From CAYNFH01 sp964396385 (GTDB lineage: Bacteria; Armatimonadota; Chthonomonadetes; Chthonomonadales; CAJBBX01), in NCBI GenBank assembly GCA_964396385.1, contig CAYNFH010000055.1:1-28736 (forward strand): 28,736 nt of DNA, written 5' to 3'. A program made the translations under genes and the position numbers. Shown one piece after another: positions 9,401 through 16,090 of the stretch; the stretch's first letter is position 1; every line of letters begins with the position of its first letter. The notes under the pieces were generated by a model, which searched no databases, had not been told where the DNA came from, and worked only from the letters and a program-made list of their open reading frames with translations.

Positions 9401-9717
9401 CCACCGGCCTGCCGGCCGGTTACGGGACGCTCACCGGCTATGGCGCTACCAACCTGGACTCCTACTCCATCCGACTGGAGTACCCGCTATTCCGCGGCAA
9501 TAACCTGTTCTTCCAGTTCGATAATGCGGGCAGCACCGGGTACCTGGCCTCTCTCCAGCGCACGCTGGCGTTCGGCATCAACTTTGCCATGACCCAGAAC
9601 ATGGGCTTTACGCTAGGCTGGCGGGACCAGATGCACATCGACCAGAGCGGGACGACCACCGGCAGCTACAACTACCACGTTCGCTCTCTGGATGCAGACA
9701 TCAATATGCACTTCTGA
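6406..9717 (+). CDS. Large outer-membrane beta-barrel protein
   Basis: 1103 residues. A signal-like hydrophobic segment (about 7-30) is followed by a Pro/Ala-rich linker (about 45-70). From about 140 onward the protein alternates polar and hydrophobic residues in strand-length blocks with Gly/Asn/Ser/Thr turns. It ends LDADINMHF, with the terminal Phe typical of proteins inserted by the BAM machinery. A segment near 310-345 (GKDFTLDLYTGQLQF then a DVIAVTFETYG stretch) resembles strand pairs seen in SprA- and OstA-like barrels. Poly-Thr and Thr/Gly runs near 680-690, 775-790 and 960-975 probably form surface loops. I see no plug, TonB box or SLH domain, so transport and anchoring roles are unknown. 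The stop TGA begins the adjacent repeat element. It may belong to the same envelope programme as csaB, which is inference. Confidence 0.82.
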   Translation: MTKRRLAALSLSFTAAVFLLNERTAFSSALIDELLRPATADDQKSGPILPRPAMPAATPAAAATPPTIWELLRDGDPLHKRVGIPTSIQQAVRNAQPDIDPETGKPKMVAVAKPRKKHTGMLGFFDSMHDTFATVGKKLHSDIKIRGNQSIGFHNEAVSGSGQTYQADNYFGQRGLGGGYNQTDLTISGKVLGIFNFETHYNNNPYGNPYENRLSLNYASKHFKLDAGDITGSITGNSLIDFSRTLKGIEVAADVLKGVKVTTLMSQTKASPRTVVLNGTNGPGPYYVYAGQIVDGSVHVRVNNKDMVLGKDFTLDLYTGQLQFTAGTIINPQDVIAVTFETYGYGQQPGTIFGLRTDLRLFKGSKMGVTMLTENSGSKSSAPQSRTEKFYGQDSTQPYVLMFPVDLIILKRDSNGLVTDAQPRYPMTVTVNGQPQVYGVQYLVNPNLPNQVFFKQSFPAASQIPIDITYTPVSTNEAPGNRKVMGVDALLPVGHVGNIVAEYANSGYDLSSNKISGSAMQVRGDFRFLKDRLHTSFNLRNISPSFTSIESVGFNQNDKGLTLASDWLITKGLKLTATMEHSKRPSYDYSSLINTGTSGFGTAVGADDFSSINLGLNWQLGRAGQLNFAHTGMNTNLAAGGTTKYNTDSLGFAYNFKSLGVDLQLSKNSNYSSSLSNTTGTTTTTTTTTPFTSLSAYSGDSLSERMGLKWRASDWLSFTGVVANSKVNNTSGQNNDAKNMQLNAEVKPLRSMTLRFGYQLSDSGGYSIYGNNTTGTTTGTTPTGTTGSTTAKSIFGFPAYLTRQTGSIYTPPTSITGVGAYTGGGYNSNLGGFGNYSGGFYTPGLSSGFTATGFAGKSRTINASMDYQPFRRLNLNFTWNQATSQGDYSFNSSSNNLGLNLSYTLGERLAVSSSFTTQHIAYIGTTGGTTSNMMFFNVRGRPFGRLTTTLSYQIMRSNSSGANTTTTTPTTVTTNPLLNGVLPVGTGTTGTNTGIIDPTTGLPAGYGTLTGYGATNLDSYSIRLEYPLFRGNNLFFQFDNAGSTGYLASLQRTLAFGINFAMTQNMGFTLGWRDQMHIDQSGTTTGSYNYHVRSLDADINMHF

Positions 9718-9765
9718 CGGAGGACGGACCGCATCCCTCCGTCTACCGTCATCCGTCCCCCGTCA
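9715..9765. repeat. Element E6 (ACGGAGG arms) between convergent genes
   Basis: A short left arm (TGACGGAGGACGG, 9715-9727) faces CCGTC/CCGTCATCCGTC-type units (9738-9765). It fills the gap between the barrel gene (+) and the hydrolase (-) and contains both stop codons. It may work as a bidirectional terminator, though no T run is present. Confidence 0.75.
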
Positions 9766-10519
9766 GCTCTATCACCTGCCCATCGTAGGCGAGAGCTATT
9801 CCCGCCGGAAGCTGTGCATTCACTGCGTCGTGGTCGAAGCGGTGGGATAGGTGGGTGAAGAGGGCCTGCTTCGGCTTCAGCTCCTGCACCACTTCCAGCG
9901 CCTGATACAGCCCAAAGTGGGTCACGTGCGGGTCCGGGCGGACGGCGTCCAGGATCAGCAGGTCCAGCCCGCGCAACTTCTCCAACGATTCCGGCGGGAT
10001 GTGGTTCGTGTCCGTCACGTATCCGAAGGTATTGAAGCGATAGGCCAGCACGGGGAGCTGACCGTGCAGCACATAGAACGACTCCACCTGGAGGCCGCAG
10101 AGCGTGAAGGAGCGAGGGACTTCGTGCAGCGTGAGCTTCGGCTTGCCGCCTCCCTCCTGAGTCTGGGTGAAGATGTACGGGAAGATGCGGCGGATATCGG
10201 CCAGCGTGTTGGTGTCGCCGTAGACCGGGATCTCCGCGCCGGAGAGGTCGTTGTAACGCCGGAGGTCATCCAGACCAAAGATGTGGTCGGCGTGGGTGTG
10301 GGTGAAGAGCACCGCGTCCACGCGGTTCAAGCCGAACGCAAGCGCCTGCAGACGGAGCTCCGGCGTGGTGTCCACCAGTATGATTCGCTCTCCGTTGCGC
10401 ACCGCCACGGACGGCCTGAAACGCTTGTTCCTGGGGTTGCTGGAGAGGCACACCTCGCACGTGCACCCTATCATCGGGACGCCGTGGGAGGTGCCGGAGC
10501 CGAGCACGATCACCTGCAT
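9749..10519 (-). CDS. MBL-fold metallo-hydrolase, PhnP-like
   Basis: 256 residues. The product starts MQVIVLGSGTSHGVP, the usual N terminus of this branch. Cys19, Cys21 and Cys24 (GCTCEVC) match the structural-zinc cysteines of PhnP-type phosphodiesterases. The active-site motif is HTHADH at 74-79, with further metal-binding His residues in VLHGQLPV, TDTNHIP and FTHLSHRFDHD. PhnP-like enzymes hydrolyse cyclic phosphodiesters, but the substrate here cannot be assigned, and no phn genes are near. The frame stays open upstream to 10591, but Met at 10519 fits the family. A TACACT box sits nine bases before that ATG, suggesting a very short leader. The C-terminal residues and the TGA stop come from the neighbouring repeat. 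Confidence 0.9.
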   Translation of the reverse strand: MQVIVLGSGTSHGVPMIGCTCEVCLSSNPRNKRFRPSVAVRNGERIILVDTTPELRLQALAFGLNRVDAVLFTHTHADHIFGLDDLRRYNDLSGAEIPVYGDTNTLADIRRIFPYIFTQTQEGGGKPKLTLHEVPRSFTLCGLQVESFYVLHGQLPVLAYRFNTFGYVTDTNHIPPESLEKLRGLDLLILDAVRPDPHVTHFGLYQALEVVQELKPKQALFTHLSHRFDHDAVNAQLPAGIALAYDGQVIELTGDG

Positions 10520-10528
10520 GGCGGCCGT

Positions 10529-10534
10529 AGTGTA
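10529..10534 (-). promoter_or_regulatory. Possible -10 box, near-leaderless start
   Basis: On the minus strand TACACT lies nine bases before the ATG at 10519, and no Shine-Dalgarno lies between. This matches the TANNNT layout of leaderless or near-leaderless genes. Confidence 0.35.
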
Positions 10535-10729
10535 CCCGACTGTAGGGAGGATGCAGAGTGCGCAAGAACTCCTACTCGCGGGAACGTGCAACCCTTCCCG
10601 GCACGCTCACGTATTCTGAATGGTTCCGGCAGCCACTCTCATCCGATGGAATAAAAGCCGGTGAACCGAGTTCGATGAGACAGTCCCGTACTGTCCGACC
10701 TGTCACATCCACCCAAAGGAGAACCGAGA

Positions 10730-11110
10730 ATGCACCGACGCACTCTATTTGCGCTGTCCCTGGCAGCCAGTCTGGTCCTTTTCGCCGGCATCGTCCGAGC
10801 CCAGGCGCCCACGGCGCCGACCACGAAGAAGCCGGGCCTGTTGGGCCGCATCCTCCACAAGGGCGGCACGCCCGCCACCAGACCCGGCATGATGGCCCAC
10901 GTGGGCAATATCATCGGGAATAAGAACACCCACGTGTACCACATGCCGGGCGACCGCGGGCAGCTTCCCGCTCCACAGAACCGCGTCTACTTCCGCACCG
11001 AGCGTGAAGCCATCGCGGCCGGCTACCGCCGGGCCGGAATGGGTCACGGCGCCCCGGGAAAGCGCCTGCCTCCGCGAAACGCCAAGGGGCGGTTTATGAA
11101 GAAGATGTAG
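10730..11110 (+). CDS. Small secreted protein with a sunset/Ada-like domain
   Basis: 126 residues. A clear signal peptide runs from 1 to about 24 (MHRRTLFALSLAASLVLFAG, ending VRAQA). The segment at 62-101 has the pattern GNKNTHVYHMPG ... NRVYF.TEREAIAAGYR. That pattern is found in the small Ada-like zinc-binding or sunset-type domain often fused to secreted nucleases. The usual Cys after the PG is Asp75 here (PGDRG), and no Cys is present in the whole protein, so zinc binding of the usual kind is unlikely. The basic C terminus (KRLPPRNAKGRFMKKM) could bind polyanions. A strong AAAGGAG (10715-10721) lies eight bases before the ATG. The function is not established. Confidence 0.8.
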   Translation: MHRRTLFALSLAASLVLFAGIVRAQAPTAPTTKKPGLLGRILHKGGTPATRPGMMAHVGNIIGNKNTHVYHMPGDRGQLPAPQNRVYFRTEREAIAAGYRRAGMGHGAPGKRLPPRNAKGRFMKKM

Positions 11111-11116
11111 CAGTGG

Positions 11117-11226
11117 GTGTTCAGGCGTTCAGGTGAGGGATTCGATGGGATCGATTACGAGCAGGAGCGTTCAAGAGTAGACAGCCCCGACTCCAATCAC
11201 CCGAACGCCTGAACGCCTAAACGCCT
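11117..11226. repeat. Element E7 (GTTCAGGC arms, period 8) between convergent genes
   Basis: The left arm is 11117-11137 (GTGTTCAGGCGTTCAGGTG) and the right arm is 11197-11226 (GAACGCCT units). The centre includes GACTCCAA at 11189-11196. It spans nearly all of the gap between the small secreted protein gene (+) and the glycosyltransferase gene (-). Confidence 0.85.
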
Positions 11227-11234
11227 CTTTCGTA

Positions 11235-12167
11235 CTACCGAATCCTCGTCCTCAGCCCATGAGGCAGGAAAGTGGCGGCATACCGCAAGTAGGTCTTGGC
11301 GCGGGAGGGCTGGAGCCGCAGGGCCAGGGCGTAGGTGCGCCGGGCCAGGTCCGGCTGGTAGTCCCACGCGTAGACGGTGGCGAGCCGCACCAGGGCGAAC
11401 GCGGCCGCTGCCGGGTCCGACTTCCCCTCCCGAGCCCTCTCATATACCGTGCGCGCGGCACGCTGCATGGTCTCCCGGCCCAGGATCAGCCAGTCGTGGT
11501 GGCCCCAATCCGAAGGGATCCGGGAAGCGTTGGTGCTGGCGTTGGCCGTGTGCTTGCGGACGCGGGTGAGCGGCCGGTCCACAAAGCCGAAGGCGTATCG
11601 CGCGCTCACACGGACGCACATCTCCCAGTCGCCTCCGCCCAGGAACCGCTCGTCAAACAGCCCCACGTCGTCCAGCGCCCGGCGCGAGAAGAGGGCGGAA
11701 GAGATGACCACGGGCATGCTCGTGATCATCACCTCCAGACGGTCCGCGCAAGCCGGGGCACGGTAGCCGGACAGGTCGTCCGGCGGCCCCTGTACCGGCT
11801 CACCCCGCGCGTCGATGTAGCGGGCGGCGGTATGGACGAGCCCCACGTTCTCACAGGCGGCGGCGTTCTCCGCCTGGGCCTCCAGCTTCTCCGGCTCCCA
11901 CACGTCGTCCGAGTTGTGGATGGCGATCCAGTCTCCTGAAGCCCGCGCGATGCCGGCGTTGAGCGCGCCGTAGGTGCCGCGCCGGTCCTGCCGGATGGCG
12001 GTAACGGCACTGCCGAAGGACGAGATGACCTCCCAAGAGTTGTCCTCAGAGCCGTCGTCCACCACAATGACCTCGGAAGGCTGCAGTGTCTGGTTGAGCG
12101 CGCTCTCGATGCACTCACGCACGAAGGGGCCGTGATTGTAGCTCGCGACGACGACGGAGACGTTCAC
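11235..12167 (-). CDS. Family 2 glycosyltransferase (GT-A fold)
   Basis: 310 residues. The N-terminal GT-A domain starts VSVVVASYNHGPF and has the nucleotide-sugar Asp pair in VVDDGSEDNS (Asp37, Asp38). The DXD-like metal site is SDD (86-88) in IHNSDDVWEPEKLE, and a probable catalytic acidic pair is DWE (180-182). The C-terminal third (about 230-310) is helical and TPR-like, with Arg-rich ends. It probably adds a sugar from a nucleotide donor to an envelope glycan; the acceptor is unknown. The GTG start overlaps the upstream gene's TGA as GTGA, so it is coupled to the sugar isomerase. No membrane segment is seen, so it should act on the cytoplasmic face. Confidence 0.9.
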   Translation of the reverse strand: MNVSVVVASYNHGPFVRECIESALNQTLQPSEVIVVDDGSEDNSWEVISSFGSAVTAIRQDRRGTYGALNAGIARASGDWIAIHNSDDVWEPEKLEAQAENAAACENVGLVHTAARYIDARGEPVQGPPDDLSGYRAPACADRLEVMITSMPVVISSALFSRRALDDVGLFDERFLGGGDWEMCVRVSARYAFGFVDRPLTRVRKHTANASTNASRIPSDWGHHDWLILGRETMQRAARTVYERAREGKSDPAAAAFALVRLATVYAWDYQPDLARRTYALALRLQPSRAKTYLRYAATFLPHGLRTRIR

Positions 12168-12937
12168 TCGTCCCAGAGGCGGCGGAGCACGTCGCGGCTG
12201 TGCTTGAGGTAGCTGCGGTCCGGGGTGAACACTTCCAGCGTGATGGTGGCGTCGTAGCCCATCGCCTTCAGGAGGCGGATATGGCGCGCAACGTCGATGG
12301 TCCCCGCGCCGAGCGGCAGGTGCAGGTCCCCGTGTCCGCCCTTATTGTCGTGCAGGTGCACGTGGCGCAGCCGGTTCCCGTATGCGGCGACGATGGAGTC
12401 CGTGGTGTTCACGGGCACCTCCAAGTTGGCGTGGCCGATGTCCAGGTGCAGACCCAGATCCGGCAGCGGGTCCAGCAGGTCTCCGAGCTGCTCGACCGTG
12501 TTGAAGTCCCCCGGCAGGTTCTCGATCATCATGCCGACGCCGGTGCGGCGCGAGACGTCCATGAGCTCGGTCAGGCTCTCAATGTCGCGACGAATGAAGA
12601 AGGCGCGGTCGTGCATGGGGGCGTAGCGGTCCGGATGGATGTTCATCCAGCGCACACCGACCTGGGCGAATACCTCGAGGCACCGGCTCAGCTCCGCAAC
12701 GGCCGCTTTCCGCACCTCCTCGAAGGGACTGCCCAGCGGCAGGTAGTAGGCGGTGTGCCCCACCGCCTGCAGGCCATAGTCCTTGAGCGCCGCTCGGATA
12801 CGCCCCGGGTCCACGCGCCAGGACGCTGCGGCGGGAGGCTCCAGCGTCAGGTCGATGAAATCCAGGCCCATCTCGGCCATCCACCGGATCTCCTCGACCG
12901 GGTCCTCCTTCGGATGGTTCATGGCTCCTATTATCAT
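12164..12937 (-). CDS. Sugar phosphate isomerase/epimerase (AP endonuclease 2-like TIM barrel)
   Basis: 257 residues. It has the xylose-isomerase-like TIM barrel. Likely metal ligands fall at the usual strand ends: Glu139 (MMIENLPG), Asp166 and His169 (LHLDIGHANL), His194 or His196 (HVHLHDNKG), and Glu235 (ITLEVF). This fold isomerises or epimerises sugars and sugar-like polyols; the substrate is not predictable here. The frame is open upstream to 13210 but that part is repeat-derived and overlaps another gene. The ATG at 12937 (MIIGAMNHP) matches the family start; the GGAGCAGG upstream is a loose ribosome site. It overlaps the glycosyltransferase by four bases, so a joint role in glycan synthesis is reasonable inference. 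Confidence 0.88.
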   Translation of the reverse strand: MIIGAMNHPKEDPVEEIRWMAEMGLDFIDLTLEPPAAASWRVDPGRIRAALKDYGLQAVGHTAYYLPLGSPFEEVRKAAVAELSRCLEVFAQVGVRWMNIHPDRYAPMHDRAFFIRRDIESLTELMDVSRRTGVGMMIENLPGDFNTVEQLGDLLDPLPDLGLHLDIGHANLEVPVNTTDSIVAAYGNRLRHVHLHDNKGGHGDLHLPLGAGTIDVARHIRLLKAMGYDATITLEVFTPDRSYLKHSRDVLRRLWDE

Positions 12938-12956
12938 TGTGTCAACACCCTGCTCC

Positions 12957-13024
12957 GTCCTGACGGAAGACCATGGACGGAGGACGGATTCCGGATCCGT
13001 CACCCGTCTTCCGTCATCCGTCGG
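12957..13024. repeat. Element E8 (ACGGAGG arms) between codirectional genes
   Basis: The left arm is 12961-12989 (TGACGGAAGA ... GACGGAGGACGG) and the right arm is 12994-13023 (CCGTCTTCCGTCATCCGTC-type). The centre is GGATTCCGG at 12986-12994. The right arm carries the stop codon of the nucleotidyltransferase gene. The left arm ends about 20 bases before the isomerase start on the minus strand, so the element may contain that gene's promoter or leader. Confidence 0.85.
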
Positions 13025-13772
13025 TCCTTCCAAACGTTGGTCCGAACCAATCGCGCGTGTCCAGCAGGTCCGCTCGCGCGCCGTCGCGGTCTTCGCTGGC
13101 GTAGGTCTCCGGTAACCCGAGCCGTTGCCAGAGCTCGGGAGGTAAGGCGTGCGCACGCTCCGGGCAGAGCCACCGGAACAGGCACATCGCGCCTGCCAGG
13201 ACCGGCACATCCGCTCCCAGCCGGTCCAGAAGCCGGTTCCAATCCAGGAACGGTCCCACTCCGTAGAGTATGTTCAGCACATCCGGCCAATCGCTGCGGT
13301 CGTACTGCATCACATAGAGCTTACACCAGGTGAGCTCCTCCGGCGGGATGAGCGGCAGGCAGTAGTCGTGGACCGTTGCGCGCCAACCCATGGTGAGCCA
13401 CAGCTCGTCCACCTCCAGCCGGTGGTTTGGCAGCGTCCAGATCAGGTCTATGATCACGCCTTCCAGAGTACCCCGATAGATCCAGGAGCGGTCGTAGGGC
13501 TCCTTCTCGTACAGGTCCTGGAGGCCGGCATCGGAGAGGACCTGTACCATGGGCTCCCGGTCTTGGGGCAGGATGAACAGGTCCACGTCTTTGGTGTAGC
13601 GCCACCGTCGGGAGTAGGCGGAGAATGCGAGGCCTCCTCCCAGCGCGAACGGGATTTTCCGTTTCAGAACCAGGTCTATGACGCGGCGATTCAGGCTCCA
13701 CTCCCGTTCGGGGATGAGTCCGGTAAGGTCGACGGTGCAGGGCGTCGTCGCCTCAACCGCCGGTGGGGTCAT
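13014..13772 (-). CDS. Nucleotidyltransferase-fold protein
   Basis: 252 residues. The N-terminal core PFALGGGLAFSAYS (41-54) followed by YTKDVDLFIL (59-68) is the G-x(n)-DxD pattern of the polymerase-beta-like nucleotidyltransferase superfamily, with Asp62 and Asp64 as likely metal ligands. It resembles the AbiEii/DUF6036 type of stand-alone family, which includes both antitoxin-linked toxins and metabolic or unknown proteins. No antitoxin partner is beside it. The C-terminal half has conserved-looking Trp and Cys residues but no recognised domain. GGGAG lies ten bases before the ATG. The last residues and the TGA stop come from the repeat arm, so the native C terminus may be altered. Target unknown. 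Confidence 0.78.
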   Translation of the reverse strand: MTPPAVEATTPCTVDLTGLIPEREWSLNRRVIDLVLKRKIPFALGGGLAFSAYSRRWRYTKDVDLFILPQDREPMVQVLSDAGLQDLYEKEPYDRSWIYRGTLEGVIIDLIWTLPNHRLEVDELWLTMGWRATVHDYCLPLIPPEELTWCKLYVMQYDRSDWPDVLNILYGVGPFLDWNRLLDRLGADVPVLAGAMCLFRWLCPERAHALPPELWQRLGLPETYASEDRDGARADLLDTRDWFGPTFGRTDG

Positions 13773-13861
13773 CTGTCAAGGTCTCCCGATAGCTAAAGTA
13801 CGGCCCGATGGCCGCGTCATACAGGACGCTACGGCAGGGGAATGGGTTCGGGACTGACATA

Positions 13862-13897
13862 CAGCGATAGCGCGGCCACGAGCCCGCGCTATCGCTG
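13862..13897. terminator. Perfect 14-bp hairpin downstream of the DUF4397 lipoprotein gene
   Basis: CAGCGATAGCGCGG (13862-13875) pairs perfectly with CCGCGCTATCGCTG (13884-13897) around an 8-base loop. It lies in the 150-base gap between the lipoprotein stop and the nucleotidyltransferase start. There is no T run on either strand, so it could be a factor-assisted terminator or an mRNA end stabiliser. Confidence 0.55.
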
Positions 13898-13922
13898 CAA
13901 ACAGCTCATTTTGCTCGTAGGA

Positions 13923-14642
13923 TCAGTTCAACTGATCCACATTCAGCGTGAGATTGCCCGCTGTCCCGGTGAGTACAATCGCGTAGACCTTCTTCCCGTT
14001 TATCGGGAAGTTGGTGGTAACTGTCTGTCCATTCAGGGTCGCCGCAATGGCTGCCTGCCCCACACCAACGATGTTCTCGTTGGACATCACCTGGTACGGC
14101 TCCTTCAGGGTGTTGATGTTCTGGTTTGTGGGATCCGGGTTCACCTTGTAACTGAAATCAGCCGTCTGCGTCACCGGGTTCTCCACCGCGTTGAGGAAGT
14201 AGACGCGCGCCTGTCCGGACGTCGGAATGCTCCCTGTGTCCAGATTAATGCGACCTACGTTTGCGATCTGGGGGCTCGCCACGCCTGATACTAGCAGAAG
14301 CTGATCGATGGCAGGCTGGACATTCGGAGTCCCGCTGGCGACCGGGTTGGCCGTGGTGCCCTTGTCGAAAGCCGAAAAGCCCTGGGTGCCAGAGGTAACC
14401 TGCGCGCCAGTTGAGCTTACAGAGCCATATGTGACATTCGTTGCGACCAGCGTGGGGGGTTGTCCGGCCGGGGTTGTTTGGTATACGTCGATACCCTCGA
14501 CCCTGGTGCTGAATGACGGTAGCGCGTTTACAACGCGTATGCGCCCTGGTCCTGATGGAGCGCTGTTGCCACCGCCGCAGCCAAACAGGCCGACGCAGAG
14601 TGCGGAGCCGGCCAGTAGTGCATAGAAGATGGACTTCTTCAT
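13923..14642 (-). CDS. DUF4397 domain lipoprotein
   Basis: 239 residues. The signal peptide ends in a lipobox, LFGC (Cys22), followed by a Gly/Ser/Pro linker, so the protein should be lipidated and envelope-anchored. The body begins GRIRVVNALPSF, continues through GIDVYQTT and LVATNVTYGSVSS, and matches the DUF4397 beta-sandwich pattern; a second similar half covers about 110-239. DUF4397 proteins are surface or periplasmic and of unknown biochemical function. AGGAG lies about ten bases before the ATG. A perfect hairpin follows the gene. It is preceded on the same strand by the four-helix-bundle gene, but they are probably unrelated. Confidence 0.85.
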   Translation of the reverse strand: MKKSIFYALLAGSALCVGLFGCGGGNSAPSGPGRIRVVNALPSFSTRVEGIDVYQTTPAGQPPTLVATNVTYGSVSSTGAQVTSGTQGFSAFDKGTTANPVASGTPNVQPAIDQLLLVSGVASPQIANVGRINLDTGSIPTSGQARVYFLNAVENPVTQTADFSYKVNPDPTNQNINTLKEPYQVMSNENIVGVGQAAIAATLNGQTVTTNFPINGKKVYAIVLTGTAGNLTLNVDQLN

Positions 14643-14747
14643 GGAAGCTTACTCCTGCCGTATGTGGAAGGTTGGGATGGGCCCAGGCGGAATTGATTGA
14701 GCATTCGCCCTATAGGACGGCGGGCAAGCATTGGCGGTTCCCAGGAA

Positions 14748-14777
14748 GGTGAGAGGTGAGAGGTGAGAGGTGAGAGG
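14748..14777. repeat. Left arm of element E9 (GAGAGGT x4)
   Basis: Four tandem 7-mers of GAGAGGT. The adjoining CCGGAGTC (14778-14785) is the complement of the GACTCCGG centre seen in other elements and overlaps the stop codon of the four-helix-bundle gene. It pairs with the arm at 15152-15187. Confidence 0.9.
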
Positions 14778-14783
14778 CCGGAG

Positions 14784-15137
14784 TCAGCCTCGCAAGGAAA
14801 CTCGCAAGCCACTCAGCATGCGGCTCAGCTCGTCTGCGGCGGAATATACCTGAGCGAAATGATCCTCGGTCATGAGTTTCTGCCGCTTGGCGAGCGTAGC
14901 CTCCGAGACAACCTCGAACAGCGATCCGGCCGCCAGCTCTAAGAAGCGGCACTGATCCTGCCTCGAAGTACGAGACCTTCCCTCCGCAATGTTAGCTGAA
15001 ACGGACACGGCTGCCCTGCGCATCTGGGAGGTCAAGCCAAACCTCTCTTCTGCGGGGAAGTCACGCGTAGCGGCGTACACCAGCTCTGCAAACGTAATGG
15101 CCTTCTGCCAGGCCTCCAGCTTCTCAAAATTGAACAT
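14784..15137 (-). CDS. Four-helix-bundle protein of the S23 / 23S rRNA intervening-sequence family
   Basis: 117 residues. The family pattern is clear: FNFEKLEAWQKAITFAELVY (2-21), FPAEERFGLTSQMRRA with a run into SVSANIAEGRSR, then a FLELAAGSLFEV helix and a final helix. Relatives are encoded in intervening sequences of 23S rRNA genes, and a structural cousin is bAvd of diversity-generating retroelements; biochemical activity of the IVP form is not known. The ATG at 15137 is chosen because AAAGAGAAG lies just upstream; a GTG at 15155 is possible but less like the family. The gene sits tightly between inverted GAGAGGT 7-mer arrays, with its stop next to the left arm and its ribosome site next to the right arm. 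This is the same layout as rRNA intervening sequences, but no rRNA is here. Confidence 0.92.
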   Translation of the reverse strand: MFNFEKLEAWQKAITFAELVYAATRDFPAEERFGLTSQMRRAAVSVSANIAEGRSRTSRQDQCRFLELAAGSLFEVVSEATLAKRQKLMTEDHFAQVYSAADELSRMLSGLRVSLRG

Positions 15138-15151
15138 GGCTTCTCTTTCTG

Positions 15152-15187
15152 TCACCTCTCACCTCTCACCTCTCACCTCTCACCTCA
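15152..15187. repeat. Right arm of element E9 (CACCTCT x5)
   Basis: Five tandem 7-mers of CACCTCT, the exact complement of the left-arm unit. On the minus strand it encodes the C-terminal VRGER and the stop codon of the serine hydrolase gene. Confidence 0.9.
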
Positions 15188-16041
15188 TCCCGCCACACCT
15201 CCCTCGAAATACCGGCTATCAGCTTCCAGGCGCGGGCTTCGTCCTGGATGCCGCGGGTGAGGACCACCAGGACGTAGGGCTTGCGGCCGGGCGGAAAGAC
15301 GATGGCAGCGTCGTGGGCCGTGCCGGTGAACCAGCCGGTCTTATTCGCGACGCGCGTTCCCGGCGGCAGTCCGGCCGGGATACCCGAGCGGTGCTGCTGC
15401 CCCTCCAGGATGCGCACCATGGCATCGGAATCCACCGATGAGACCACCCTGCGCTCCTCTAGCTTCCGGAACAGGGTGAGCAGGGCCCCAGCAGTGGTGG
15501 TGTTGTTCAGCCCCCGCTCGTAGGCCCTGTTATCCTCCACGCCGCGCAGCACGTGCATGTCCGGCGCGCCCAGGCTGCGCATAAGGGCCATGATCCGCTC
15601 CGGCGTCACGCGCTGGATGAGGATGTTAATGGCTAGATTGCTGCTCAGCGTCTCCATTCGCTCCATCAGCTCCCGCACGCTCATGGTTTGCCCGATACGG
15701 TGGTAGATCTCCTGGTCCGCGTCGTCCTCCGCGCCGGTGGAGAAGTGGCTCCCATCCGCCAGGCTGATAAAGTCGTTCACCACGGGAACCGGGTCGTCCA
15801 GCCGGAGCCGCTTCTCGTGCGCCAATTCGAAGATCGCCATCATCACCGGAACCTTCATGGTGCTCGCAGCGTGGAACCGCTCGTGGGGGTTGATGCGGAT
15901 CTTGCGGCCGGTCTCCAGGCTGTCGAACGCCACGGCAGCCGTTTCGGCGCCGCTCTCGTGTATCAGCGCCTGGATGCGGGCCTCCAGGCCGTCCTTCTCC
16001 GGCGCGCCCGAAAGGGCCGCCAACAGAATGCAAGGAATCAT
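15166..16041 (-). CDS. Class A beta-lactamase-like serine hydrolase
   Basis: 291 residues in the beta-lactamase2 (PF13354-like) fold. The nucleophile motif S-x-x-K is STMK at 60-63, the second motif SSN is at 133-135 in place of SDN, and KTG is at 234-236 (VANKTGWFTG). RGVEDNRAYERGLNNTTT is typical of the group. I cannot place a certain Glu166 equivalent, so the enzyme may be a penicillin-interacting hydrolase or carboxypeptidase rather than a true resistance enzyme. ATG at 16041 has GGAGGTG five bases upstream. The open frame extends to 16200 but only through a repeat element. The N-terminal hydrophobic stretch is short (MIPCILLAALSG), so export is uncertain. The C-terminal residues and stop come from the repeat arm. 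Confidence 0.88.
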   Translation of the reverse strand: MIPCILLAALSGAPEKDGLEARIQALIHESGAETAAVAFDSLETGRKIRINPHERFHAASTMKVPVMMAIFELAHEKRLRLDDPVPVVNDFISLADGSHFSTGAEDDADQEIYHRIGQTMSVRELMERMETLSSNLAINILIQRVTPERIMALMRSLGAPDMHVLRGVEDNRAYERGLNNTTTAGALLTLFRKLEERRVVSSVDSDAMVRILEGQQHRSGIPAGLPPGTRVANKTGWFTGTAHDAAIVFPPGRKPYVLVVLTRGIQDEARAWKLIAGISREVWRDEVRGER

Positions 16042-16090
16042 ATCCACCTCCGGCCGCACGGTTCCAGGCGGGCCGGCGGGCTTCCTGCGG

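Larger units (their letters stand above)
14748..15187. mobile_element. Putative IVS-like mobile unit: four-helix-bundle gene between inverted tandem-repeat arms
   Basis: The inverted arms (14748-14777 and 15152-15187) enclose only the S23-type gene. The right arm supplies the last four codons and the stop of the adjacent beta-lactamase-like gene, which suggests the unit was inserted there. No target duplication or transposase is evident. Calling it mobile is inference from architecture. Confidence 0.5.

Noticed and set aside
12938..13210. N-terminal extension of the sugar isomerase to 13210
   Set aside because: It overlaps the nucleotidyltransferase gene and is encoded by repeat DNA; the family N terminus begins at 12937.
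14748..15187. Tandem GAGAGGT and CACCTCT arrays as a possible CRISPR
   Set aside because: Units are contiguous 7-mers without spacers, and the two arrays are inverted relative to each other.
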